This document shows positions 35,959 to 45,235 of a stretch of 64,000 bases of DNA, piece after piece. The DNA is from Sphingobacteriales bacterium 46-32. GTDB lineage: Bacteria > Bacteroidota > Bacteroidia > Chitinophagales > Chitinophagaceae. Each line of letters begins with the position of its first letter. Position 1 is the first letter of the stretch. Made by a program: the position numbers and the translations under genes. The DNA is taken from assembly GCA_001898485.1 (NCBI GenBank), contig MKTY01000020.1, positions 496,001-560,000 on the forward strand. Reading direction: 5' to 3'. Under the pieces are notes generated by a model that was given only the letters and a program-made list of their open reading frames with translations, did not search any database and was not told the DNA's origin.

Positions 35959-36504
35959 ATGAAAGAAGGCATATTTCAACTAAACGACCGTTTTGTAGTT
36001 GACCGCAGCAAAAACGAAGTGCGGGACAAAGAAAGTAACCAGGTAAGCCGGCTTGAACCCCGCCTCATGAAATTGCTATGCCTGCTGGTGGACCGGTGCG
36101 GAGAAGTGGTGACGCGGGATTATATAATAAAAGATATCTGGAACGACTATCCCGGGGCCAATGAGGGGCTCAATCAGGCCATCTCCTTTCTGCGGAAACA
36201 ATTGGCAGACGACAGCAAAACCATTATTAAAACGCTGCCCAAAGAAGGGTATGTCTTTCATGCCAGCATTTCACGGCCCGCCGAAAATCTGCCGGCACCC
36301 GCCAAAAAAACAGCAACCAGGTGGCCGAGGTTAATAACAGTGGGCAGCCTTTCGCTTGTATTTCTTTTATTTATTTTTTATTACGCCCAACGCAAAATGG
36401 GCCACACACAGGATGCCGATCTTAAAGTGAAACAGGCCGCCGAAACGGCAAGGCTCGATTCTCTTCACCAGGCCGAAAGAATGAAGCAGCTAAACGGAAA
36501 GTAA
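35959..36504 (+). CDS. CadC/ToxR-like membrane-anchored winged-helix regulator
   Basis: A 181-residue protein. An N-terminal OmpR/PhoB-type winged helix (residues 1-95: SRLEPRLMKLLCLLVDRCGE, VVTRDYIIKDIWNDY, TLPKEGYVFH wing) is joined by a linker to one membrane helix near 121-143 (LITVGSLSLVFLLFIFYYA). A short periplasmic or coiled end follows (AAETARLDSLHQAERMKQL). DNA-binding in the cytosol with a membrane anchor fits the CadC/ToxR scheme, but the outside sensor is very short. It probably acts on the phased repeat upstream and on the divergent hydrolase gene. Confidence 0.82.
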   Translation: MKEGIFQLNDRFVVDRSKNEVRDKESNQVSRLEPRLMKLLCLLVDRCGEVVTRDYIIKDIWNDYPGANEGLNQAISFLRKQLADDSKTIIKTLPKEGYVFHASISRPAENLPAPAKKTATRWPRLITVGSLSLVFLLFIFYYAQRKMGHTQDADLKVKQAAETARLDSLHQAERMKQLNGK

Positions 36505-36696
36505 CCCGCTACGGCGCCTTCTCCTTTTACAGCGATAAAACCCTTGTAAGTAAGAGGCAAGCCTGAAGGATACAGAAAGCATGACGCCTGCACCAGATTC
36601 CTGCCCAGGCAGCCAGATTCACAACAGTTTACTCCGGATTCCATTCAGGTGTTTTTACAGAAAATTCCTGCAGAGATATTTGGCTAAATATTACAT

Positions 36697-38103
36697 ATGC
36701 CGAAAATCGCCGTGGCGCTGTTGCTATTCTGCATTTCCGCAACACCCCTTACAGCCCAAAAAAAGATTGAAATCTCCATCCCCGAAACCTATGAGCTTTC
36801 CAATATTATCCTCGCACTGACAGAATATGGCCGGGCCGATGAATGGGAAGTGCAGAAACACACGGATTATTATAATGAGGTTATCCGTTTTTTTGAGCCG
36901 GTCAAAGCACACCCTTTATTACAAAAGGTCAATTATTCAAGAACACTTTGGGAAAACTATCTGAGCTTCCGCACAGACGCTGCTGCTTTCAAATTTGACG
37001 AGAGGGGGCAACTGGTGAGAACAACTGAGTTTTATGCCAATAAAGGACACAACCCTTTCGATGTAAACCTTGACCTGATCAACGATTTTGTACAACAATC
37101 GAAGTACCGGGAGTTTTACGACGCTCACCGTCCTCTTTATAATTCAATTGTTGCCAATTACTCCGGCTACTATATGCTGGACACAATGCAAATGTTTCTG
37201 GAAAACGAAAGCGGGATAAAAGCCACGACTACAGGAAAATACCAGGTAATCTTATCACCCCTTGTAGGCAGAATGAATTGTCACCGGACTATCGACAGCG
37301 TTACAACAGCCGATTTTCCGACCCTGTCCACTGCTTTAATAGAAAACAATGCATCGCAAATAAATGATCAGGCGCAGCGGGCCATCGAAATCCATACCCT
37401 TTTTACCGAAATGGATCATGGGTATGTAAATCCCATCACGGATCGCTTCAGAAAAGATGTTGCCCAAAAATTCAACCCGGCATACTGGGACAGGCAATCG
37501 GGCTACGAAGGACTGAACTGCTTCAATGAATATATGACCTGGGCCCTGTATGATATTTTTGTTGAAAAGTACTTTCCGGCTATTGCCGACAGTATCAGTA
37601 CACAATGGCACTATCAAAATGCACAAAGAGGTTTTTATGCCTCTAACCTTTTTGCAGCACAATTAAAGACACTGTACCGTCATAAACAATCAACGGAGAG
37701 CCTGAAAGATTTGTACCTCCGGCTGCTCGACTGGATAAGCAAACATCAGTCTAAGAATAAAGAACTTAAACTGCTGCTGCCTAAAGCCGATAGCTTATAC
37801 CAGTTACCAAACAACGGGGAGATTACACTCAGTTTCTCGACCGCATTGAAAAGAAATTTTGAAAAGATAAGCTGCATTGTACTGAAACTAAATAACGGCA
37901 AAGCAACAAAGGAACGGAGCGTTATAGAGATAACCCCGAAAGACATCATCAGATGGAACAGCGATCGCTCTTTTGTGCTAAAACTGAATATTCCGCACGA
38001 TGAATTTGCCTTAATCTTTAACTGGTGGGGTTGCCGGTACCCGGTTTTAAGCGACCGGGATATTATGCTGGCGAGCCAATCCTATATCCTGCTAAAACGA
38101 TGA
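36697..38103 (+). CDS. DUF4932-like secreted protein with altered metal motif
   Basis: A 468-residue exported protein (signal MPKIAVALLLFCISATPLTA). It resembles DUF4932 proteins, in which an HExxH-type segment followed by VNP forms a gluzincin-like metal site. Here the segment reads LFTEMDHGYVNP near residues 236-247: the Glu and second His are present but the first His is Thr. NCFNEYMTWAL near 270 may supply another acidic ligand. It could be an inactive or specialised family member. It lies just upstream of a LytS/LytR pair. Family match is from memory. Confidence 0.65.
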   Translation: MPKIAVALLLFCISATPLTAQKKIEISIPETYELSNIILALTEYGRADEWEVQKHTDYYNEVIRFFEPVKAHPLLQKVNYSRTLWENYLSFRTDAAAFKFDERGQLVRTTEFYANKGHNPFDVNLDLINDFVQQSKYREFYDAHRPLYNSIVANYSGYYMLDTMQMFLENESGIKATTTGKYQVILSPLVGRMNCHRTIDSVTTADFPTLSTALIENNASQINDQAQRAIEIHTLFTEMDHGYVNPITDRFRKDVAQKFNPAYWDRQSGYEGLNCFNEYMTWALYDIFVEKYFPAIADSISTQWHYQNAQRGFYASNLFAAQLKTLYRHKQSTESLKDLYLRLLDWISKHQSKNKELKLLLPKADSLYQLPNNGEITLSFSTALKRNFEKISCIVLKLNNGKATKERSVIEITPKDIIRWNSDRSFVLKLNIPHDEFALIFNWWGCRYPVLSDRDIMLASQSYILLKR

Positions 38104-38159
38104 TGCATCTGCATAAAAAGTAAAGGACGACCGCATTAATGATTAATTTAGTTTACCGA

Positions 38160-39788
38160 ATGAAAATAGTTATTCTTTTCTGCCTGCTTCTGATCAATGC
38201 CGGAGCCTACTCCCAGCTTGACTGGAAAAATTATTCCACCTCGTTTAACGGCGGTAAAAATGCCACTTTAGGTGTAGCCATTCCGTATAATGGCATTTAC
38301 GACAACACAAACGGAAATATTGTTGGCATAGCTCACTGGAACCCGCAGTACAACATCAACATTGACACTGCGCTTAATGATTCGATTCCGTTAAACTTTA
38401 TCTATGACACGGCCGGCGTCTTTTTTTTAGCTCCGGGTATTCATAAAGAAAATGCCGGCCAGTTTGAATATTGTGTTTTATTGAATAATAAAACGACTAT
38501 CACCCCCTGGACTGTTATCAATCAGTTTACACAGACAGGCATTGGAGAGATGGAAGCCGGTAGCGGCATGACCGGAAGCTACAGTATCAAACAGGGCGAA
38601 TACCTGGTTGCTCACCTGCGGGGCAAGACGGGCAAACTGACCTCGTCCTGGGTTGTGTATTTTAAAGAAAGGAAGCCAGCAATCGCCTCTTTATATACTT
38701 CCAATAATCCGCGGGAATTTTCACAGCTCGTAAACAATAAAGATCTTTTCGGAGGCGGGCCCACCGAGATTGGCTGGCACCGTCAGTATAATAGTATTTC
38801 GCAAGGCGCAGGCAAGCTCCTGCACCTGCCCTACAATGAAAATTCCCTGTTGCTGAATATCGATGCTAAAATTTATAAAAAGGAGGTACTTGAATACGCA
38901 GTTTGGTGCGATGGAAAAATAATAAGAGACTGGGCACCGGGCGACTATGATAATAATTATATTCTTTTAAAAAATCTTGACCCCGGAAATTATACGATTC
39001 GTATCCGGTTTAGGCAGCAGCGGAATAATATCACCGAACTGAGATTTACCATCGCTTCGGTATGGTATAAAACCGCAGCCTTCAGGATCGGCGTGCTTAC
39101 TTTGCTGATTTTAGCACTGGCATTTCTCCTGTTCTTTTTAAAATACCGTAAACAAAAAAAAGCGCTGGAGCAGCTCCGCAAAAAAGCTAATGAATCTGCT
39201 GAAGAACTGAAAAATATTCATTCTCTTTTAAATCCCCATTTTACTTTTAATGCCCTCAGCTCTATACAGGGTCTGGTAAATAAAGGCGACCTCCCTGCTG
39301 CCAATAAATATTTGGCCTCCTTTGGTGAGCTCCTGCGCGAAACGCTGAAAGAAAGCAAAGTCCAACACCTCTCTCTCCATAAGGAGTTAGAAAACCTGGG
39401 CATTTATATAGCGCTTGAGCAATTGAGGCATGCTTTTGCCTATAATCTACGGATAGCTGAAAACATTGACCAGTACTCAACGACCATTCCTCCCTTCCTG
39501 CTACAGCCATTTGCAGAAAACGCTATTAAGCATGGATTATCTGCAATGAATGGACAGGGAGAGCTTACGCTCCTTATTGAAAAGAATGGCGATGCCCTGC
39601 TGATCACGCTAAGCGACAATGGCAGCGGGTTTGATACGACCCATTTTAAAGAGGGATACGGGCTTAGCCTTTCGAAAAAGCGGATCGCCCTGTTAAATGA
39701 TGAGTATGGTGAGGAACTGATTAAATTACAAATAGAAAGCAATAGTAACGGTACGTCTGTTTTACTGCTTTTCAAAAACTGGCTATAG
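38160..39788 (+). CDS. LytS-type sensor histidine kinase
   Basis: A 542-residue membrane kinase from ATG 38160, which starts a clean signal peptide (MKIVILFCLLLINAGAYS). About 280 residues of beta-rich periplasmic sensor are followed by one membrane helix (FRIGVLTLLILALAFLLFFL) and a short coiled coil. The His_kinase domain carries NPHFTFNALSSIQG with the phosphoacceptor His. The ATPase has PFAENAIKHGL and LSDNGSGF. Its stop abuts the response regulator start, so the two are one unit. The stimulus is unknown. Confidence 0.92.
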   Translation: MKIVILFCLLLINAGAYSQLDWKNYSTSFNGGKNATLGVAIPYNGIYDNTNGNIVGIAHWNPQYNINIDTALNDSIPLNFIYDTAGVFFLAPGIHKENAGQFEYCVLLNNKTTITPWTVINQFTQTGIGEMEAGSGMTGSYSIKQGEYLVAHLRGKTGKLTSSWVVYFKERKPAIASLYTSNNPREFSQLVNNKDLFGGGPTEIGWHRQYNSISQGAGKLLHLPYNENSLLLNIDAKIYKKEVLEYAVWCDGKIIRDWAPGDYDNNYILLKNLDPGNYTIRIRFRQQRNNITELRFTIASVWYKTAAFRIGVLTLLILALAFLLFFLKYRKQKKALEQLRKKANESAEELKNIHSLLNPHFTFNALSSIQGLVNKGDLPAANKYLASFGELLRETLKESKVQHLSLHKELENLGIYIALEQLRHAFAYNLRIAENIDQYSTTIPPFLLQPFAENAIKHGLSAMNGQGELTLLIEKNGDALLITLSDNGSGFDTTHFKEGYGLSLSKKRIALLNDEYGEELIKLQIESNSNGTSVLLLFKNWL

Positions 39789-40532
39789 ATGTTAACAGCT
39801 ATTATAGTAGATGACGAGATCAGCAATATTGAAAACCTCACAATTCTGCTCCAAAAGTATTGTCCGGGCATATCCGTGGCCGCCACTGCTACGAACGCCG
39901 AACAGGGACTCTTGCTCATAAGGGAAATAAAACCGGCTTTACTATTCTTAGACATCCAGATGCCGGGCAAAAACGGCTTTGATCTGCTCAAAGAAATTGC
40001 CACGCCCGACTTTGAAGTGATATTCGTAACGGCCTATGACCAGTATGCCATTCAGGCGATAAAATTTTCTGCCATTGATTATTTGCTAAAACCGGTAAAT
40101 ATCAACGAACTGGTAAATGCAGTCGACAGAGCCATTGTTGCTGCGCAGAAAAAAAAGCATAATGAACGGCTGGAAAACCTGATCCTTTCCATCAACAACA
40201 AGAATCAGTTACGTATTGCCATTATCTCCAGTAAAGAAACACTGTTTCTCCATCCGGACACCATTCTGTTTTGCAAGTCCGACAACAACTACACTACTTT
40301 TTATTTAAAAACAGGTCAGAAACATATTTCTTCCAAACCTATTTTCGAATACGAAGAGCTTTTAAGCCCGCATGGGTTTATCAGGTGTCATCAATCCTAC
40401 TTGGTAAATAGCATTTTTATCCAAAGCTGGATAAAAGCAGATGGAGACCGGTTGCTGCTGGAAGGTGGGCATGAAATTCCTGTTGCCCGCAACCGGAAGG
40501 AGAAAGTGAAGGAAGCTATTGGCATTAAATGA
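39789..40532 (+). CDS. LytTR family response regulator
   Basis: A 247-residue protein. The receiver domain occupies residues 1-120, with acidic pocket VDDE and phospho-acceptor Asp55 in LFLDIQMPG, plus VTAYDQYAIQAIKFSAIDYL. The LytTR DNA-binding domain fills residues 145-245 (ILFCKSDNNYTTFYLKTGQ, FIRCHQSYLVNSIFI, IPVARNRKEKV). It follows the sensor kinase without a gap. The targets are unknown; the DUF4932-like gene upstream and the S41 peptidase downstream are neighbours. Confidence 0.95.
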   Translation: MLTAIIVDDEISNIENLTILLQKYCPGISVAATATNAEQGLLLIREIKPALLFLDIQMPGKNGFDLLKEIATPDFEVIFVTAYDQYAIQAIKFSAIDYLLKPVNINELVNAVDRAIVAAQKKKHNERLENLILSINNKNQLRIAIISSKETLFLHPDTILFCKSDNNYTTFYLKTGQKHISSKPIFEYEELLSPHGFIRCHQSYLVNSIFIQSWIKADGDRLLLEGGHEIPVARNRKEKVKEAIGIK

Positions 40533-40559
40533 CCCGTCCTGGCAGACTGGCAAAAGACA

Positions 40560-41999
40560 TTATTTTTCCAGTTGCTGCCGGATATAATCGATCCATTTTG
40601 CCGGAGCTATTTTGTCAAGAAGCACATCTGGTGTAAAACCCGTTTTGTCGATCGGGTTGCTGTCTGTCCAGCTTGATTTAACAATAGGAATAGCCAGCCG
40701 GAATCCCGGAAAAGGCAGTGTGGTGGGTGAAGCCCCTTCATAGTCCATCATTCCAAATGTATGGGATCCGTAGGTCACCGTCTTGGCACTCTTCTTTGAG
40801 AGAAAGAAGAAATACTCCGTAGAGCTTCCGCATAAATTATCCACTACCAGCGCTATCTTCTTAGGGTTTACTGTTATAGAATCGAGCGGAAATACAACTC
40901 CCGGTGCCGGATAAAATGCCGCCGTAGTAGTAGGTAGTTCGGCATAGGCATTTTTATAGCTGGTAAGGATGGAGTCGGGAAAATACTTCTGATAATCCGG
41001 CGGTATAGGATTCGTTACGTACGGTTCGATATCGGCCAGTTTCAATTTTACATTTTCCGGCGATACCCGCACGTATCCATTTTCCTGCATGACCGGATTT
41101 GTCATAAAGTATCCCAGAAATGAGATCCAGCCCGTGCTGCCGCCGCCATTGCCGGTAAGATCTACAATCAGGTTTTCGGTACTACGGATGATGGAATCGT
41201 TGCGGGTTATCAGGGCTGCAATCCGGTCGTCATTGTTAGTAAAACTGGGGATCTTTAAGAGTGCGGTTTTCGGAGATAATTTATAAAAATCAAGGCCATG
41301 GTTACCGTTGCGCCATGTTTGCTGTTCCCGCAATTCATCCGCAGTCATTGAAATGGGATATATTCTCCCAAACAACTCATCGCTCCAGCCCTGCAGGAGG
41401 TTTCCTTTTATTTTAATGGGGTAGTCGGTTGACGATAGACTGTTATGATACTTTACTGCAAGGCCCCGTTTACCCTGTGTAATGGTCATATATACGAGTC
41501 CCTGTTTTATTTTCGGATTCTTTGAATCCAGCACAACAGCCTTGTATTGTTTATCGGGATACAGGAGTACAGCCAGCTTTAAACTGCTATCCTGGTTGAT
41601 CCAGATACCATCCAGCGGGGTGCCTCCTTTTTTCCTGAGTCTTTCTTTTACTGCTGATTCTGACAAACTGATAAATTCTGCATGAGCATCCTGTTCGTCG
41701 TAATACGACAATTGAAAATGGCTGTCGTAAAAAAACTTAACATACTCCCGCAATACGGGAAAGCAGGTAGTGGGTGTATTGCTGGCAACGGCTTTTTCTT
41801 TTAAATGGGTCTTCAGTTTTTGGTAAGCCGCTTTTGTACCTGCGTTTACTTTGGCAGGAAAGCCCGCATAGTTCACTTCTGTCTTTGCGATGAGCGTATC
41901 TAAATTTTCGGAACAGTTGCAGGCGGCAACCTGTGCATTTCCTTCAACAATTGCGGCAGTAAAAATGAATACCAGCAGCCAGGTCCGGTGAATTGTCAT
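40560..41999 (-). CDS. S41 family peptidase, exported
   Basis: A 479-residue exported protein (signal MTIHRTWLLVFIFTAAIVEG). The C-terminal S41 fold has VDLTGNGGGSTGW (oxyanion strand), the likely catalytic Ser in VVDNLCGSSTEYFF, and YGSHTFGMMDYEG in the position of the general base region. The N-terminal half (CNCSENLDTLI, GIWINQDSSLKLAVLLY) is a family-specific lead domain without a PDZ that I can see. Members cleave C-termini or process peptides in the periplasm. Confidence 0.82.
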   Translation of the reverse strand: MTIHRTWLLVFIFTAAIVEGNAQVAACNCSENLDTLIAKTEVNYAGFPAKVNAGTKAAYQKLKTHLKEKAVASNTPTTCFPVLREYVKFFYDSHFQLSYYDEQDAHAEFISLSESAVKERLRKKGGTPLDGIWINQDSSLKLAVLLYPDKQYKAVVLDSKNPKIKQGLVYMTITQGKRGLAVKYHNSLSSTDYPIKIKGNLLQGWSDELFGRIYPISMTADELREQQTWRNGNHGLDFYKLSPKTALLKIPSFTNNDDRIAALITRNDSIIRSTENLIVDLTGNGGGSTGWISFLGYFMTNPVMQENGYVRVSPENVKLKLADIEPYVTNPIPPDYQKYFPDSILTSYKNAYAELPTTTAAFYPAPGVVFPLDSITVNPKKIALVVDNLCGSSTEYFFFLSKKSAKTVTYGSHTFGMMDYEGASPTTLPFPGFRLAIPIVKSSWTDSNPIDKTGFTPDVLLDKIAPAKWIDYIRQQLEK

Positions 42000-42074
42000 T
42001 TCAGATTTTTGCCGCCAATTTATTAAAAAATCAGAATTTAAAATCGGGAAGCAGCGATGACCTGCCCAGTGGGT

Positions 42075-43730
42075 TTAATTTGCATCAACCTTCACTCCAT
42101 TCTGATAGGTCGTGCGGGTAGCATTACCGTTTTCGTCGTAGGCAATCCATACGCCGTTTCCATTTCTGAGAGTACCTGCGTTGCGTTTTTCTCCATTGCG
42201 GGTGTAGGAGGAGATAACTTCCCAGCGTAATCCATCGGGTTTTCTGGTGTCTGAGTATTTGTAGATGGCGGACTGCTGCAGTTGTCCATTGTCGTAGAAC
42301 CATTCAGATAATCCGTCGCGGCAAAAATTCCGGAAGATTGCTTTGAAAGAAATCTTCCCATTGGGATGATAGTAGGTCTGCGTGCCGGTGCCATTGGTCA
42401 TAACCGCTTTTCCGTTGCTATCAAAATAATCGGCTGGTTTGGTAAATACTCCATTGGAATAATGGTTACCGCCCGCTACTTTGCCGTTGGGATGATAAAA
42501 GGTGATGACTCCGTGGATCTGACCATTTTGACGGGTCCCTTTTTCCTTCAATTGCCCGTTCGTAAAATAGATTTTGTATTCTCCCTGCAAATTGCCATCC
42601 TGTGCAAAGTTTTCTTCCTGCGAAAGGGTGCCGTCTTTAAAATAGTATGCCCATGCTCCGGTTTTTTTATTGTTGCTATAATTGCCTTTAGCACTGATGG
42701 TATTGTTGTCATGAAAATAGACGGCCGGTCCTTCGAGTTTACCTTTATTGAATTGCAGTTCGCTTTTCTTATTACCGTTTGCGTAATAGACTGTACTGCT
42801 ACCCTGTAGTTCATTGGTTTTCCAGTCGTAATTAGTTTTCTCGAGCAACACTTTTTTTGAGCCCTCCAGTCGATAATACTCCCAGGCACCTGTGCGGAGA
42901 AAGGAGGAGACATATTGCAGGTCGTTCAGCGCTACCGTATACATTTTCGGCGACGATCCGCTCACCACTTCTCCTGGCAGGTGCAGGTAGCGATCGCCGC
43001 TACCGTAATAGTCTACTACCCGTTCGTTTTTTTTATAGTACGGAAAACGGTCTATCCGCCGGGCATTGACGGGTTTGATTTCGCCGGTAGTAAAATTGAA
43101 ACGGGTAGCTTCGGTGCCATCTTCCCACCAGGTAGTCCATTGTCCGGTCACAATTGGCCGGTCCATATATGGCTTACCCATCATATCAAAGGTTTCTTCG
43201 TTGATCCGGATTATATCCGTCAGCCGAAAGATCTCCGGGCCACCCTGCCTGGCCTCCAAATCGCTGACGAGGCAGACCAGTTCTCCTTTTATTTTAGGTT
43301 TATTATTATCATCCTGATAACCGGTATAGTATATGCGCTCGTAAGCACCATCGGCGCAGGTGCCCTGAAGTATTATTTTACCCCAGTTGTTGAATACCCG
43401 GAAGGCTCCATGCAAGCGGCCATTTTTGAATGTATAGACAGCCCGCTGTGCCAGTGTAGCATCACCATATATCCATTCTCCATCTTTTACCATTTTATAA
43501 TTCCGGCCTGTCAGCTCTTTATCTACAGTATGATCAATTGGTAGTTCGCCATTCGCGCCTTTGAAAGGGATGAGTGTGCCACGGGCCACACCGGTAAAAA
43601 TGGGATCGCCGGCCAACGTTCGTTTATCGACCTTGATTTCTTTTTGCAGAGATTGCGCCTTTACTACTGCCGGAAAAATAGCTGACAGCAATAACAGTAC
43701 GCGGAAATTATTTTTGATGTTGTTTTTCAT
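42075..43730 (-). CDS. MORN_2-repeat protein, YwqK family
   Basis: A 551-residue exported protein (signal MKNNIKNNFRVLLLLSAIFP). At least eight MORN_2-type repeats follow, of the form G-x-W-x-Y-Y-x-x-DG-x-L-x-x-E, for example TGAWAYYFKDGTLSQEENF, GEYKIYFTNGQLKEKGT and DGLSEWFYDNGQLQQSAIY. Databases often label such proteins as YwqK antitoxins, but no toxin is present here and the function is open. It follows the CxxC protein gene by 10 bases and belongs to a three-gene unit. Confidence 0.85.
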   Translation of the reverse strand: MKNNIKNNFRVLLLLSAIFPAVVKAQSLQKEIKVDKRTLAGDPIFTGVARGTLIPFKGANGELPIDHTVDKELTGRNYKMVKDGEWIYGDATLAQRAVYTFKNGRLHGAFRVFNNWGKIILQGTCADGAYERIYYTGYQDDNNKPKIKGELVCLVSDLEARQGGPEIFRLTDIIRINEETFDMMGKPYMDRPIVTGQWTTWWEDGTEATRFNFTTGEIKPVNARRIDRFPYYKKNERVVDYYGSGDRYLHLPGEVVSGSSPKMYTVALNDLQYVSSFLRTGAWEYYRLEGSKKVLLEKTNYDWKTNELQGSSTVYYANGNKKSELQFNKGKLEGPAVYFHDNNTISAKGNYSNNKKTGAWAYYFKDGTLSQEENFAQDGNLQGEYKIYFTNGQLKEKGTRQNGQIHGVITFYHPNGKVAGGNHYSNGVFTKPADYFDSNGKAVMTNGTGTQTYYHPNGKISFKAIFRNFCRDGLSEWFYDNGQLQQSAIYKYSDTRKPDGLRWEVISSYTRNGEKRNAGTLRNGNGVWIAYDENGNATRTTYQNGVKVDAN

Positions 43731-43740
43731 TTGCTGGTAC

Positions 43741-44664
43741 TTATAACTTACAGGCCCCGTCGCAATTGGCGCATTTTTTATTATTGGTCATCCGCATAGA
43801 GCGCTCTCTTTCGGCATGTAGTGTATTTTTCATCTCCTGTACTTCCTGTTTGGTAAAGAATTCGTTGCCCCCGTAATATGCTTCTATAGCGGTACTCACC
43901 AGATTTTCCATTGCCTTTTTTTGTTCTTCCGTCACAGGATTTAGTAACCCTGTTTGCCACTCCGGTTCTGTAGCGGTGGTGACAGTTTTGCTCTGCAGAT
44001 ATTGCCAGAAAGCTTTTTTTACTCCGTCGCAAAGCTGGCACTTGGTTATATACAGTTGCGGGTTAACGTAGAGCTTGCGCACATCGGCGGTATTGAAGTT
44101 ATGCCGATCGATGAAACTGTAAATGGCTGCTTTCACGATACCTACGGCATCTTTGGGACGGGTAGCTTTGTGATATTGCTGATATTCGCGGATCTTATCA
44201 AATATCCGCTCAGTTAGGTTCCTGATCCGGCCAGCCCGCATCTGGCATTGCACCGAATTGACATAAGAAATGCGCCCCTCCTCCGGCAAACGATAATGGC
44301 GTATGGAGGCCGACCTGGTAAAAAAAGTAGTGGTGGTATCAGCCCATCGTTCCGTCATAGAGTCGATATCCATCAGCGGAATGTGGTATACCAAAACGAT
44401 ATTGCTATCAGGCGTATTCGCCTTGTGATATTTATAGATGATCTCCAGACCCCGCGGGTCTACTTCTATATACTGCTTCCACAGCTGGCCCACACTGTCT
44501 TTTACCTGCGCATACAGCCCCTGGTGCATCAGAGTGGTTGCTTCGGCCAGTCTGTAGCGGGCATTGCTATCGCCCACAGTAGCTTGCTGGGCACTGATAT
44601 TGCCAGCGGCAGCCAACCATACCCCGGTGAGCAATAAAATATTTAATGGCTTTTTTGTCTTCAT
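43741..44664 (-). CDS. Exported protein with Cys-rich motifs
   Basis: A 307-residue protein with a signal peptide (MKTKKPLNILLLTGVWLAAA). It is mostly helical. Late in the sequence come CQLC and, at the extreme C-terminus, CANCDGAC, a CxxCxxxC cluster that could bind metal or form disulfides. I do not recognise a named family. It lies between a small lipoprotein gene and the MORN gene, with gaps of 11 and 10 bases, so all three are probably one operon. Confidence 0.7.
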   Translation of the reverse strand: MKTKKPLNILLLTGVWLAAAGNISAQQATVGDSNARYRLAEATTLMHQGLYAQVKDSVGQLWKQYIEVDPRGLEIIYKYHKANTPDSNIVLVYHIPLMDIDSMTERWADTTTTFFTRSASIRHYRLPEEGRISYVNSVQCQMRAGRIRNLTERIFDKIREYQQYHKATRPKDAVGIVKAAIYSFIDRHNFNTADVRKLYVNPQLYITKCQLCDGVKKAFWQYLQSKTVTTATEPEWQTGLLNPVTEEQKKAMENLVSTAIEAYYGGNEFFTKQEVQEMKNTLHAERERSMRMTNNKKCANCDGACKL

Positions 44665-44675
44665 ACTAAATGAGT

Positions 44676-44939
44676 TTAAAAACAGACTCTATCTCCGAGA
44701 TTTTTTGGAGTAGCGGATACAGCATTCTTATAGATATAGCCATCCTCCATATCCACGGTCAGTTGCCATGCGCCCGAGCTGGTTCTTTGCGAGCTGATCA
44801 CAAAACCACATTTGCCCGAAGGGTCGTATGACTTTTCTTTGTCTTTGGAACAGGAAGATATCCCTGCAAAAAGGATTAAAACAGTGAAACAGGTCAGTAA
44901 GAATTGTCTTTTCAGATAACCGGAGGGGATGCTATGCAT
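44676..44939 (-). CDS. Small lipoprotein
   Basis: An 87-residue protein. The signal region (LLTCFTVLILFAGISSC) ends in a lipobox, with Cys near 30 followed by SKDKEKSYDPSG, a common Bacteroidota lipoprotein start rich in acidic and lysine residues. The rest has two further Cys (KCGF and the terminal RVCF) that may pair. It is the first gene of the MORN operon. Role unknown. Confidence 0.65.
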   Translation of the reverse strand: MHSIPSGYLKRQFLLTCFTVLILFAGISSCSKDKEKSYDPSGKCGFVISSQRTSSGAWQLTVDMEDGYIYKNAVSATPKNLGDRVCF

Positions 44940-45235
44940 ACAATTGATTTACGACACTGGTAATCGCTATAAAAAAACCAATGAAAGTAAATTTATTTCT
45001 ATGCTGCCTGCAATACTCCTTTTGGGGGACAGTGTCTTACTGCGGAAATGCTGCCTTTCTATAGTTCTTCCGCATAGCGTTATGTCCTGCATTAAGGCAG
45101 ACTTCCCGTATTTTCAACAGTCCAGCCTGACAAATGCGTTCTGGCGTGTACAGCTATGCGTCCACATTCAGTATCGAAACACTTAGCGGATTTTCTTCAA
45201 TAGCAATGCATCACTACGAAATCTCCTTGTCCGGG

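Noticed and set aside
42075-43730. YwqK antitoxin of a toxin-antitoxin system
   Set aside because: The MORN repeats are real, but no toxin partner lies nearby and the protein is exported, so the antitoxin label is not supported here.
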